A DNA stretch of 51,026 bases, from the NCBI GenBank assembly GCA_002386585.1, contig DGIZ01000222.1, positions 1 through 51,026 of the forward strand, written 5' to 3'. The translations under genes and the position numbers were made by a program. This document shows positions 35,597-45,573 of this stretch, in pieces; position 1 is the stretch's first letter, and every line of letters begins with the position of its first letter. Below the pieces are notes generated by a model. That model had not been told where the DNA came from and ran no database searches. It saw only the letters and a program-made list of their open reading frames with translations. This DNA is from Brevundimonas sp. UBA4609. Its GTDB lineage: Bacteria > Pseudomonadota > Alphaproteobacteria > Caulobacterales > Caulobacteraceae.

Positions 35597-36514
35597 ATGA
35601 TCCCCTACCTCCGCCAGTTCGATTTCGCCTATGGACGTCGGGATCAGGTCTCGCCTCTGATCCAGCGCGTGGTCGCAGACAATCCGGGGCCTTTCACCTT
35701 CACCGGCACGGGCGTCTACATCGTCGGACGCGACCGGCCGGGCGCCGAGGTCGCTGTGATCGATCCTGGGCCGATGGACGAGGCTCATCTTTCGGCCCTG
35801 CTTCGCGCGATTGAAGGCCGAACGGTCAGTCATATCCTGGTGACGCATACCCATCGGGACCATGCGCCCCTCGCCCGCCCCCTGGCCGAGGCTGTCGGCG
35901 GCGCGCCCATCCTGGCGGCTCGTCCGCCGGAGCGGACCGTGCACGCCTCCGGCGCGCTGGATGAGGACGACGACGCCGACTTTCAGCCGGACGTGATCCT
36001 GGTCGGCGGCGAGCGGATCGAAGGGGACGGCTGGACGCTGGAGGCCCTGGCGACGCCGGGCCACGCCTCCAACCATATGGCCTTCGTCCTGCGCGAGGAA
36101 AACGCCCTGTTCAGCGGCGACCACATCATGGGCTGGTCGACGACGGTAGTGGCGCCGCCGGACGGAGACATGGCGGACTACATGAAGAGCCTGGACGCCG
36201 TTCTCGCCCGTGGGTTCTCGACGATCTGGCCCACGCACGGCCCGGCGATCACCCAGGTCGCGCCCTTCCTGAAGGCCTATCGCGCCCACCGACTGGAACG
36301 GGAGGCTCAGATCATGGCTCGACTGGCCGCGGGGAATCGGAGGGTCGCCGACATGGTTCCCGCCCTCTACGCCGGGGTTGACCAGCGCCTCTGGCCGGCC
36401 GCCAGCCTTTCGGTGCTGGCGCACCTGATCAAGCTGGAGAAGGAAGGCCGAGTTCGCGCCTCGCCCGGGGCTGAACTGGCCGCGACCTGGCGGTTGGTCG
36501 ACCCGGCGCTCTGA
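35597..36514 (+). CDS. Metallo-beta-lactamase-fold hydrolase (LACTB2/glyoxalase II-like)
   Basis: Zinc hydrolase of 305 residues. The metal-binding motif THTHRDHAPL (HxHxDH) is followed by HASNHMAFV, SGDHIMGWS and WPTHGP, which together complete a two-metal site. The C-terminal 60 residues (LAAGNRRVADMVPALYAG to the end) match the winged-helix tail found in LACTB2-type proteins. Eukaryotic LACTB2 is an RNA endonuclease; bacterial relatives are unassigned. There is no signal peptide. It is convergent with the DUF1499 gene, with three bases between stops. Confidence 0.88.
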   Translation: MIPYLRQFDFAYGRRDQVSPLIQRVVADNPGPFTFTGTGVYIVGRDRPGAEVAVIDPGPMDEAHLSALLRAIEGRTVSHILVTHTHRDHAPLARPLAEAVGGAPILAARPPERTVHASGALDEDDDADFQPDVILVGGERIEGDGWTLEALATPGHASNHMAFVLREENALFSGDHIMGWSTTVVAPPDGDMADYMKSLDAVLARGFSTIWPTHGPAITQVAPFLKAYRAHRLEREAQIMARLAAGNRRVADMVPALYAGVDQRLWPAASLSVLAHLIKLEKEGRVRASPGAELAATWRLVDPAL

Positions 36515-36517
36515 AGC

Positions 36518-37198
36518 TTAAGGAGCCAGGTGCGCGACTACGGCCCTGGCTAGACGACAGGCCTCATCCCCGACCTCCAGGTCGTCCCGTCCCGCGACAC
36601 GCACGTCCGTGCGCCCAGGGCGAATACGAACGCTGACATCATACGTCAGGCCGAACCAGGCGCCTTCCTTGCGTCCATCCACACGAAAGGGCGCGGTGCC
36701 TAGAACAGTGAACCCGGCCTTTTCGAGAGCCCAGGCCGCCGTCTCCGGCGCAACCTGGGTCGGCGCGTGGGTCAGGCCTTCGCAGCCCTGAGGCTGTCTT
36801 TCCGTCACGCCCGCCAGGCGCCTCTCCGCCGCCAGGATGCGGGCGAAGGCGGGCGGATCCGACGGGTCCGTCGCGACGTCGAGCGGGGCGGCGGTGAAAC
36901 GCCGCTCCTGAACCAGATAGCCGCCTACCGTCACCCCGGCGATCGCCAAAGCCGCGCCGGCGATCCCGACCAAGCGCCGCTCACGGAACGCCAGAAGGCA
37001 GGCGACCAGAGCGGCCGACAATCCCGCGAAGGCCAGGATCCGACCAATTTTCAAGGCCAGCACGCCCAGGCTGAATTCCGCGCTCCACACGCCCAGGCGC
37101 GCGCCGCAGACCGCGACCAGCAACAAGACCGGCGCGAGCAGCGCAACCAGAAGCAACAGCACGGCCAGAGACTGGCCCTTGGGGCGGGTTGTCGACAC
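36518..37198 (-). CDS. DUF1499 membrane protein
   Basis: Predicted inner-membrane protein of 226 residues, function unknown. Three N-terminal hydrophobic helices (LAVLLLLVALLAPVLLLVAV; IGRILAFAGLSAALVACLLA; LVGIAGAALAIAGVTVGGYL) are followed by a DUF1499-like domain (about 105-226, PPAFARILAAERRLAG to the end; EGAWFGLTYDVSVRIRPGRTDVRV). The start is GTG 37198 with GGAGG six bases upstream, beginning 16 bases after the acyl-CoA ligase stop, so the two are likely co-transcribed. No function can be given. Confidence 0.82.
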   Translation of the reverse strand: MSTTRPKGQSLAVLLLLVALLAPVLLLVAVCGARLGVWSAEFSLGVLALKIGRILAFAGLSAALVACLLAFRERRLVGIAGAALAIAGVTVGGYLVQERRFTAAPLDVATDPSDPPAFARILAAERRLAGVTERQPQGCEGLTHAPTQVAPETAAWALEKAGFTVLGTAPFRVDGRKEGAWFGLTYDVSVRIRPGRTDVRVAGRDDLEVGDEACRLARAVVAHLAP

Positions 37199-37214
37199 GG
37201 CGTCCTCCGTCGAA

Positions 37215-38846
<1,632 letters not shown>

Positions 38847-39019
38847 TCGGCGTCTTCCCTCGTCCATGCGCCTTGGTTGAAAGCGGCGCTTGCATCCACG
38901 CTAAGACAGGTGAACCGCGACAGGCAACGTGACGCAAGGGAAGGCTGGCCGCGACAGATCGCCGTTCCTGCACGTCATCAAGGCTTGCATCGCGCGCCAT
39001 CCAGGTGAATGAGCCGCTC

Positions 39020-39664
39020 ATGACCATTATCATCGCCATCACCGGCGGCTCGGGCTCCGGCAAGAGCACCCTGGCCGAGGCCCTGATTTCCTCGCTGCCC
39101 GAGGGCGTCGCCACCCTTTTGCGAGAAGATTCCTATTATCTCGACGCGGCTTCCGTCCCCGGTTTTGATGCGGCGACGCACGATTTCGACGATGTCGCCG
39201 CGCGTGATCACGATCTGCTGATTTCCGATCTGAGCGACCTGAAGGCCGGATGCAGCGTGACCGCCCCGCTTTATTCCTTCATTCACCACGGACGCGAGCC
39301 GGGCGGCGAGCCGGTGCCGGCCGCTGAGGTGGTGGTGGTCGAAGGCACGCACCTGCTGTGCACCCCTGCCCTAGCGGCCCTGTTCGACATTCGGGTCTTC
39401 GTCGACACCCCCGCAGACATCCGCTTCATCCGCCGCCTTCTGCGCGACCAGACCGAGCGCGGCCGCACGGCCGAATCCGTTATCCAGCAATATCTCGCCA
39501 CGGTCCGTCCCGGCCATGAGCGGCTGACGGAACCATCCCGGGTCCATGCCGATTTCATTGTCGCAGACGCCACCGCCGCGGTTCGCTTGGAAGATCCTCA
39601 AGCCGTGGTGCGCCTGGCGGCGCCGGTGTTGGCCCACCCGTTGCTTGAACCCTGGTTGAGCTAA
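39020..39664 (+). CDS. udk: Uridine kinase-like P-loop kinase
   Basis: Phosphorylates uridine/cytidine in pyrimidine salvage, 214 residues. P-loop ITGGSGSGKSTLAEAL at residues 5-20, then EDSYYLDAA (substrate site), HDFDDVAARDHDLL, VVVEGTHLLC (Walker B region) and a lid RLLRDQTERGRT. The match to Udk/PRK is good. ATG 39020 is preferred; an in-frame GTG at 39005 with AGG upstream is also possible. It lies divergent from the acyl-CoA ligase and 88 bases upstream of a TetR gene on the same strand. Confidence 0.87.
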   Translation: MTIIIAITGGSGSGKSTLAEALISSLPEGVATLLREDSYYLDAASVPGFDAATHDFDDVAARDHDLLISDLSDLKAGCSVTAPLYSFIHHGREPGGEPVPAAEVVVVEGTHLLCTPALAALFDIRVFVDTPADIRFIRRLLRDQTERGRTAESVIQQYLATVRPGHERLTEPSRVHADFIVADATAAVRLEDPQAVVRLAAPVLAHPLLEPWLS

Positions 39665-39752
39665 CCGGCGTCGCTGACGGCGTTAACCGTGATCGTTGCA
39701 ATCGTGGCAAATTAAAGGCAGGATCGTCGTCCAATGATTGGGTGACAATCCG

Positions 39753-40367
39753 ATGACCGTCTCGGTCCACGCCCTCGAAGACCCCCGACGCGACGCCCTG
39801 GTGCGCCAGGCTCGGCTGTACTTCGTCGAAGAAGGTTACGCCGGCACCAAGATGGAGCCGATCGCCAGGGAGGCCGGCGTATCCACGGCGACCCTCTACG
39901 CCATGTTCGAGAACAAGGCGGCGCTGTTCGCCGCCGTCATCGACGAAGCCTCCGCCGACTTCGCCGAGCGGATGGCCAAGGTGAAAACCTGCGCCGGCGC
40001 GCCCCGGCCGCGATTGAACGGCTTTCTGACCGCCTATGCCGAATTCATCAGCGACCCGTTCGTCAGGGCCATTTTTCGCCTGGTCATGACCGAGCGTCGT
40101 CGCTTCGAGAGTCTGGCGACAGCCTTCTATGAACAGGCCAAGCAGGATTTCGGCGCGGTGCTCGTCTCAACCCTCGCCGACATGAACGCAAAGGGCGAGT
40201 TGAAGCTTCACAAGCCGTCCTGGGCCGCCAGTCAGTTGATGGGCATGGTCGAACACCCGCTGTTCTTCGTGCCGACGGTGACCGGGGATCGGGTTCTTCC
40301 CGCCCGCTCGCCTGCGGCCATCGCCGAAGATGCGGTGGAGACCTTCCTGGCCCGTTACGCCGCCTGA
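39753..40367 (+). CDS. TetR/AcrR-family transcriptional regulator
   Basis: DNA-binding repressor, 204 residues. The helix-turn-helix is ARLYFVEEGYAGTKMEPIAREAG, then STATLYAMFENKAALFAAVI. The C-terminal ligand domain resembles that of AefR-like TetR members (AIFRLVMTERRRFESLATAFY). ATG 39753 was chosen over an in-frame TTG at 39738. The 88-base gap upstream contains a TTGC-N7-GCAA repeat (39696-39710) and a GATTG-N5-CAATC repeat ending next to the ATG, possible autoregulatory sites. Its targets are not apparent; pdxH is convergent downstream. Confidence 0.88.
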   Translation: MTVSVHALEDPRRDALVRQARLYFVEEGYAGTKMEPIAREAGVSTATLYAMFENKAALFAAVIDEASADFAERMAKVKTCAGAPRPRLNGFLTAYAEFISDPFVRAIFRLVMTERRRFESLATAFYEQAKQDFGAVLVSTLADMNAKGELKLHKPSWAASQLMGMVEHPLFFVPTVTGDRVLPARSPAAIAEDAVETFLARYAA

Positions 40368-40375
40368 CCGCTTGA

Positions 40376-41044
40376 TCAGGGCCAGAGCCGGCCGCGACGC
40401 CACGTCTGATCTTCGGCCGTCCGGTCAAACCGTAGACGATCATGCAGGCGGAAAGGACGATCGCGCCAGAACTCGATCTGGACCGGCCTGACCCGCCAAC
40501 CGGTCCAGCGATCCGGCCGCGGAACCTCATGGCCGTCGAAACGCGCGGTCTGTTCGGCCACTCTGGCCACAAGAGCCGCTCGATCCGCCAGGGGACGCGA
40601 CTGGTCCGAAGCCCAGGCGCCGATGCGGCTTTCGCGCGCACGGCTGGCGAAATAGGCGTCGGCCTCCTCAACGCTGACTGGCTCCACCGGCCCCCGGATC
40701 CGCACCTGACGACGCAGACTCTTCCAGTGGAACAGCAGGGCGGCGCTTGGATTGGCCCACAACTGACCGCCCTTGGCGCTTTCCTGATTGGAGAAGAAGG
40801 TGAAGCCTCGCGCATCGACATCCTTCAGCAGGACCATACGCACATCGGGATGGCCCTCGGCGTCGACCGTCGCCAGCGCCATGGCGTTCGGGTCGTTGGG
40901 TTCCGATCCCCGCGCGACCTCCAGCCATTCCACGAACAGGGCGATGGGGTCGCCCCGCTCGAAGATGGTCTCATCCGCATTCGCCTCGAGTTGGGCGGCG
41001 TAGTCTTCCCGAGACGGGCTGGGCGGGATCACGGACTGGGTCAT
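40376..41044 (-). CDS. pdxH: Pyridoxamine 5'-phosphate oxidase
   Basis: FMN-dependent last step of vitamin B6 coenzyme synthesis, making pyridoxal 5'-phosphate from pyridoxine or pyridoxamine phosphate; 222 residues. Visible are [22 protein letters not shown] (FMN site), [39 protein letters not shown], and the C-terminal signature [23 protein letters not shown] 41044 fits the family N-terminus ([15 protein letters not shown]); a start at 41074 is less likely. A -10-like TATAGG lies only six bases upstream, suggesting a leaderless message. It is convergent with the TetR gene, eight bases between stops. Confidence 0.96.
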   Translation of the reverse strand: MTQSVIPPSPSREDYAAQLEANADETIFERGDPIALFVEWLEVARGSEPNDPNAMALATVDAEGHPDVRMVLLKDVDARGFTFFSNQESAKGGQLWANPSAALLFHWKSLRRQVRIRGPVEPVSVEEADAYFASRARESRIGAWASDQSRPLADRAALVARVAEQTARFDGHEVPRPDRWTGWRVRPVQIEFWRDRPFRLHDRLRFDRTAEDQTWRRGRLWP

Positions 41045-41050
41045 GCCGAC

Positions 41051-41079
41051 CCTATAGTCCCGCTTCAGGCCCACGTCAC
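41051..41079 (-). promoter_or_regulatory. Putative pdxH promoter giving a leaderless mRNA
   Basis: On the minus strand GTGACG (41074-41079) and TATAGG (41051-41056) are 17 bases apart. The expected initiation point falls on or next to the pdxH ATG at 41044. Leaderless messages are frequent in Caulobacter. Confidence 0.35.
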
Positions 41080-41160
41080 ATGCACGCCGTTCAAACCTGT
41101 GTCAGCCTTTGCAAACAAGGTTAACCCTGTCTTGACCATGTGGTCTGCACAGTGGCCGCC

Positions 41161-41892
41161 ATGCGCGCGGACAGCCCCTCATTCATGGACGCTCGGCGCC
41201 TGCTCGGCCTCGACGCTCCGGCAGGCCCGCAGGCGTTGGCCGCCGCATTTCGCATAGCCGTAAAGGCCTCTCGTCCGGATCAGGCCGGCGGAGACGCAGA
41301 TCGGTTTCGTCGTGTCATCGCCGCCTACCGTCTGCTGCAGACGGAGACTCGCGCGCTGCCGGCGCCGCGCAAACGGTCCGAAACCTCTCATGCTCAGAGC
41401 GCCCGTTCCGCCCCCCTTCCCCCACCGCTCGTCGTGTTGACGCCGATGCAGGCTCTGACTGGGGGCAGCGTGATCGTCAAAGCCTGGGGACGCAGCCTTC
41501 TGGTTCACGTCCCGCCGGGCGTGCGGACCGCTGATCGCATCCGGCTGAAGGATGGCCCGTCCCTGTTGCGCGTCTTGATCCGGCCCGCCGACGGACTATC
41601 GGTTCTGGGCGCCGACCTGTTCATGGACTGGCCCATAGCGCCGCGCCTGATGCGGGACGGCGGACGTATAGAGATCGACACGCACGCCGGCCTCCAGAGC
41701 GCCTGGCTGGTGCCGGACATGGTCGAGCCGGTTCGGCTTCGCCTTCCCGGCCTCGGCCTGCCCGCCCGAGGCAAGCGCGCCGCAGGCGACCTGTTCGTCA
41801 AGCTGATCCCGTCGGACGACCTGCCGTCGGCGGCGGAAGACATGCTGCTTCGATTCACTCGGGTCTGGACGCCGGAGCGTATGGCGGCCTAA
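41161..41892 (+). CDS. J-domain-like protein with DnaJ C-terminal substrate domain
   Basis: A 243-residue DnaJ-related protein. Residues 8-60 form a J-domain-like helical hairpin ([21 protein letters not shown], then [13 protein letters not shown]), but the loop that normally reads HPD is RPD (Arg38-Pro-Asp). The histidine is needed to stimulate DnaK ATPase in classical J-proteins. After a Ser/Pro linker, residues 93-235 look like the DnaJ peptide-binding domain ([53 protein letters not shown]). There is no zinc finger. ATG 41161; the gene ends ten bases before aroC, on the same strand, so they probably share a transcript. Confidence 0.82.
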   Translation: MRADSPSFMDARRLLGLDAPAGPQALAAAFRIAVKASRPDQAGGDADRFRRVIAAYRLLQTETRALPAPRKRSETSHAQSARSAPLPPPLVVLTPMQALTGGSVIVKAWGRSLLVHVPPGVRTADRIRLKDGPSLLRVLIRPADGLSVLGADLFMDWPIAPRLMRDGGRIEIDTHAGLQSAWLVPDMVEPVRLRLPGLGLPARGKRAAGDLFVKLIPSDDLPSAAEDMLLRFTRVWTPERMAA

Positions 41893-41902
41893 GCGAGAGG
41901 CC

Positions 41903-42988
41903 ATGTCGCACAACACCTTCGGCCATCTGTTCCGCATCACCACCTGGGGCGAAAGCCACGGCCCGGCCATCGGCTGCGTCGTCGATGGGTGCCCGCCGCT
42001 GATCCCGCTGACCGAGGCCGACATCCAGCCCTGGCTGGACCAGCGCAAGCCCGGCGGCAGCCGCTTCGTCACCCAGCGGCAGGAGGCCGATCGGGTCCGC
42101 ATCCTGTCCGGCGTCTTCGACGACGGAAACGGCCCGGTCACGACCGGCACGCCGATCAGCCTGATGATCGAGAACACCGACCAACGGTCCAAGGATTACG
42201 GCGAAATCGCCCGCGCCTACCGTCCCGGCCACGCCGACTACGTCTACCAGACCAAATACGGCGTACGCGATCCTCGTGGCGGCGGTCGGTCCTCGGCGCG
42301 TGAGACAGCCAGCCGCGTGGCGGCGGGCGCCGTGGCCAGGAAGGTGCTGGGCGACGACGTTCGCATCCGCGCCGGGGTGGTCCAACTCGGTCCGCACCGT
42401 ATTTCTGACGAAGCGATTGATTTCGACGCCGTCTATGACAACGCCCTGTTCGCCGCCTCGGCCGAGATCGTGCCCGTGTGGGAGCAGTATCTGGACGGTG
42501 TGCGAAAATCCGGCTCCTCCATCGGCGCCGTGGTGGCGCTGGAGGTCACCGGCGTCCCGGCTGGATGGGGCGCGCCCCTCTACGCCAAGCTGGACGCCGA
42601 ACTGGCGGCGGGCCTGATGTCCATCAACGCCGTCAAGGGCGTCGAGATCGGCGCGGGCTTCGGCGCGGCCGAGCTGTCGGGCGAAGACAATGCCGACCAG
42701 ATGCGCCTGGGCGACGACGGTCTGCCTGTCTTCCTGTCGAACAAGGCGGGCGGCGTGCTGGGCGGCATCTCCACTGGACAGCCGCTGACGGCGCGCGTGG
42801 CGTTCAAGCCCACCTCCTCCATCCTGACCCTGCGACAGACGATCAACCGCGACGGCGAAGAGGTCGACCTTCGCACCAAGGGCCGCCACGATCCTTGCGT
42901 CGCGTTGCGCGGCGTCCCGGTGGTCGAAGCCATGGCCGCCATCGTGCTGGCCGACGCCAAGCTGCGGCATCGGGCCCAAGTGGGTTAG
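41903..42988 (+). CDS. aroC: Chorismate synthase
   Basis: Last step of the shikimate pathway: EPSP to chorismate, needing reduced FMN. 361 residues, normal length. Family signatures are complete: [79 protein letters not shown], and [20 protein letters not shown]. It follows the J-domain gene by ten bases with GAGAGG at the join. It ends just before a new promoter for the pirin-like gene. Confidence 0.98.
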   Translation: MSHNTFGHLFRITTWGESHGPAIGCVVDGCPPLIPLTEADIQPWLDQRKPGGSRFVTQRQEADRVRILSGVFDDGNGPVTTGTPISLMIENTDQRSKDYGEIARAYRPGHADYVYQTKYGVRDPRGGGRSSARETASRVAAGAVARKVLGDDVRIRAGVVQLGPHRISDEAIDFDAVYDNALFAASAEIVPVWEQYLDGVRKSGSSIGAVVALEVTGVPAGWGAPLYAKLDAELAAGLMSINAVKGVEIGAGFGAAELSGEDNADQMRLGDDGLPVFLSNKAGGVLGGISTGQPLTARVAFKPTSSILTLRQTINRDGEEVDLRTKGRHDPCVALRGVPVVEAMAAIVLADAKLRHRAQVG

Positions 42989-43012
42989 CCGTTCCATATG
43001 AAACAGGCACGG

Positions 43013-43041
43013 TTGCCAATTGATTTCGGCGATCCTATCTA
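43013..43041 (+). promoter_or_regulatory. Promoter of the pirin-like/PdeA-like operon
   Basis: TTGCCA (43013-43018) and TATCTA (43036-43041) are spaced by 17 bases. Initiation near 43048 would leave a 28-base leader carrying GGGAG before ATG 43076. Confidence 0.55.
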
Positions 43042-43075
43042 GGTCTCAAGCATTCCTCAGATGGGAGACCACACC

Positions 43076-43894
43076 ATGATCGACGTCAGACCTTTCAAGA
43101 CGCTCGGCGGCGCCAACCACGGCTGGCTGAACGCCAAGCATCACTTCTCGTTCGCCAACTACTATGATGCGAAGCGCATGGGTTGGGGCCGGTTGCGCGT
43201 CTGGAACGACGATGAGATCGCCGCTCAGTCGGGTTTCCCGCCTCATCCGCACGCGGACATGGAGATCATCACCTACGTCCGCACCGGAGCCATCACCCAT
43301 CAGGACTCGATGGGCAACACGGGCCGCACCGCGGCCGGGGACGTTCAGGTGATGAGCGCAGGCACCGGCGTGCGCCACGCCGAGTACAACATGGAGAACG
43401 AACTCACGACCCTGTTCCAGATCTGGATCGAGACGGATCGGCCCGGCGCTCAGCCGTCCTGGGGTCAGCGCGAGTTTCCGAAGAGCGACCGCTCGGGTCG
43501 CTTCACCATCGTCGCCTCGGGCGATCCGGCGGACGAGGCCCTGTTGGGCGCCATCACCCTGTCCAACATCCGGCGCGGCGTGGCCGAGACCGGCACCCTG
43601 GGCTACTGGATCGGCCGCCCCTATGCGGGGCGGGGCGTCGGCACGGCGGCGGTCCGGGCCATGCTGGCCCACGCCTTTGGAAGCCTGGGACTGCATCGGG
43701 TCGAGGCGGCCTGCGTGCCGACCAACCATGCTTCGCACCGTGTGCTGGAAAAGGCGGGCTTTCGTCAGGAAGGCGTCGCCCGGGCTTATTTGAAAATTAA
43801 CGGCCGTTGGGCAGACCATTTGCTGTTCGGCGTCCTCCAGGAGGAGTTCGACGCCAGAATCGCCCATTCCGTCAGAGTATCGGACCCGTCTTGA
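43076..43894 (+). CDS. Pirin N-terminal half fused in frame to a RimJ-type GNAT C-terminal half
   Basis: A 272-residue chimera. Residues 1-155 are pirin (IDVRPFKTLGGANHGWL, NDDEIAAQSGFPPHPHADME, VMSAGTGVRHAEYN), including the four usual metal ligands His57, His59, His101, Glu103; then, near residues 154-160 (about base 43535-43555), the sequence becomes the C-terminal half of a RimJ-like N-acetyltransferase (GAITLSNIRRG, GYWIGRPYAGRGVGTAAVRAM, NHASHRVLEKAGFRQEGVA, WADHLLFGVL). Pirin lacks its C-terminal cupin and the GNAT lacks its first strands, so both folds are cut. The frame is kept. This may be a real deletion fusion or an assembly join. It ends in TGA overlapped by the TTG start of the next gene. 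Confidence 0.85.
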   Translation: MIDVRPFKTLGGANHGWLNAKHHFSFANYYDAKRMGWGRLRVWNDDEIAAQSGFPPHPHADMEIITYVRTGAITHQDSMGNTGRTAAGDVQVMSAGTGVRHAEYNMENELTTLFQIWIETDRPGAQPSWGQREFPKSDRSGRFTIVASGDPADEALLGAITLSNIRRGVAETGTLGYWIGRPYAGRGVGTAAVRAMLAHAFGSLGLHRVEAACVPTNHASHRVLEKAGFRQEGVARAYLKINGRWADHLLFGVLQEEFDARIAHSVRVSDPS

Positions 43895-45564
43895 GCACAC
43901 GATCCAGAGCCCTGACGTGGGACCCCACCACGGCGATCGAGGCCCTTGCGGCGGCGGACGCCGCCCTGTGGATATGGACGCCCGCCGAGGATCAGATCCG
44001 CTTCACCGGGGCCACCCGGCCGCTCGGCCTGGGGCCGCTGGCGCCGCAATGCTCGGGCGCGGCCTTCACCGCCCTGGCTCTGCCGCAGGACCGGGCTCTG
44101 GCGGATCGTCTGCTCAAGCCCCAGGCCGAGGGGACGGAGATCGCCGTGCGCCTGCGGATGCGCGGATGCGAGACCTGCCTGTGGCGCGGCGTCTGGCTGG
44201 AGGACGGCTTGCGCGCGGCGGGCATCGTCGCCCTGGAGACCAAGTTCGCGGGCGCCGACCGGGACACGCTGACGGGGTTGCTGGATCGACGCACCTTCCT
44301 GGTGCGCGTGGCCGAGACGCTGGGGACGGCGGGCGACTATGAAATGGTGGTGGCCGATCTGGATCGGCTGCGTCGTCTCAACGAAGCCTTGGGCCATGAG
44401 CGCGCCGATCTGGTGCTGTCGGCCCTGGGATCGCGCCTGTCGGCGGCCTTCTCCGAGGACTGCATCCCGGCCCGCATCGGCGAGGACGAGTTCGCCGTCC
44501 TGGTACGGCGCGGCGGCAGCGGCGCCAGCGGCAGCGAACGGCTGCGCGAGGCGCTCGAACAGCCCCTGCGGCTGGCGGGTTTCGACATCTATCCCACCCT
44601 GTCGATCGGCGCCGTGACGGCCGAGGGCGGACCGGACGCGCCGGACGCCGCCGAACTGCTGCGCCGGGTCGAACTGGCGGTCGAACAGGCCAAGCAGGCC
44701 GGACGCGGCGGGGCGGCGGCCTATGGTCGGGCGCTGGAGAGCGACAGCCTGTCTCGTCTGGCGCTGGAGGCGGACCTGCGAAACGCCTTCGTGCGCGGCG
44801 AGATCGAGCCCTTCTACCAGCCGATCGTCAACCTGGGCACGGGCGCGGTGGCCGGCTTCGAGGCCCTGGCCCGGTGGCGTCATCCCCGGCGCGGCCTGGT
44901 GCCGCCGGACGAGTTCCTGACCCTGGCCGATGAAATGGGCCTGATGAACGAGCTCGGCCTGCTGATGATGACCCAGGCCGCGCGTCAGCTGGCCGAGTGG
45001 CTGCAGCGCCATCCCGGCGCCGGGCGGCTGTTCTGCAGCGTCAACCTGTCGGTGGGCGAGATCGAACGCGCCCATCTGGTCGAGGACGTGGCCCGCATCA
45101 TCAAGGAAGCCGGCCTGCCGCGCGGCGCCCTGAAGCTGGAAGTCACCGAGGGCGACATCATGCGCGACACCGCGCGCGCCGCCGAGGTGCTGAAGGCCCT
45201 GCGCGAGGCGGGGGCCAGCCTGGCGCTGGACGACTTCGGCACGGGCTTTTCGTCCCTGTCCTACCTGGCCAAGCTGCCGTTCGACACGCTGAAGATCGAC
45301 CGCTATTTCGTGCTGACGATGGACAAGGACGAGGGCTCGGCCAAGATCGTCAAATCGGTCGTCAACCTGGGGCGCGACCTGGCGCTGGAGGTGGTGGCCG
45401 AAGGGGTGGAGAACGCGGTCTTGGCCAAGCTGCTGCTCGACGACGGTTGCCACTACGGCCAGGGCTTCGGCTATGCGCCGGCCCTGCCCGCCCAGGAGGC
45501 GGAGGTCTATCTGAACGAGTCCCTCGCCGACGGGGCCGCTCCGATCAAGGCGCGGTCGGTCTAG
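43891..45564 (+). CDS. pdeA: PAS-GEDEF-EAL cyclic-di-GMP phosphodiesterase, PdeA-like
   Basis: Predicted c-di-GMP phosphodiesterase, 557 residues from the TTG start. An N-terminal PAS-like region (about 15-118) precedes a GGDEF domain whose active-site loop reads GEDEF (197-201), not GGDEF, so it is not expected to make c-di-GMP. The EAL domain looks active: FEALARWRHPRRG (EAL 324-326), SVNLSVGEIE, LEVTEGDIM, LALDDFGTGFSSLSYL, LKIDRYFV, VVAEGVEN, GQGFGYAPALP. This is the architecture of Caulobacter PdeA (CC3396), in which GTP bound to GEDEF activates the EAL. The yqgE neighbour, as I recall also beside CC3396, supports orthology. TTG 43891 overlaps the upstream TGA (TTGA); an upstream ATG at 43807 lies inside the preceding gene. 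Confidence 0.88.
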   Translation: MSTRSRALTWDPTTAIEALAAADAALWIWTPAEDQIRFTGATRPLGLGPLAPQCSGAAFTALALPQDRALADRLLKPQAEGTEIAVRLRMRGCETCLWRGVWLEDGLRAAGIVALETKFAGADRDTLTGLLDRRTFLVRVAETLGTAGDYEMVVADLDRLRRLNEALGHERADLVLSALGSRLSAAFSEDCIPARIGEDEFAVLVRRGGSGASGSERLREALEQPLRLAGFDIYPTLSIGAVTAEGGPDAPDAAELLRRVELAVEQAKQAGRGGAAAYGRALESDSLSRLALEADLRNAFVRGEIEPFYQPIVNLGTGAVAGFEALARWRHPRRGLVPPDEFLTLADEMGLMNELGLLMMTQAARQLAEWLQRHPGAGRLFCSVNLSVGEIERAHLVEDVARIIKEAGLPRGALKLEVTEGDIMRDTARAAEVLKALREAGASLALDDFGTGFSSLSYLAKLPFDTLKIDRYFVLTMDKDEGSAKIVKSVVNLGRDLALEVVAEGVENAVLAKLLLDDGCHYGQGFGYAPALPAQEAEVYLNESLADGAAPIKARSV

Positions 45565-45573
45565 AAGCGGGGC

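Noticed and set aside
31416..36000. Integration site using the 3' end of tRNA-Asp
   Set aside because: I did not find a second copy of the tRNA 3' end in the following bases, and there is no integrase or phage gene.
43891..45564. Active diguanylate cyclase
   Set aside because: The site reads GEDEF and the GTP-loop second glycine is lost; the architecture fits an EAL phosphodiesterase regulated by GTP.
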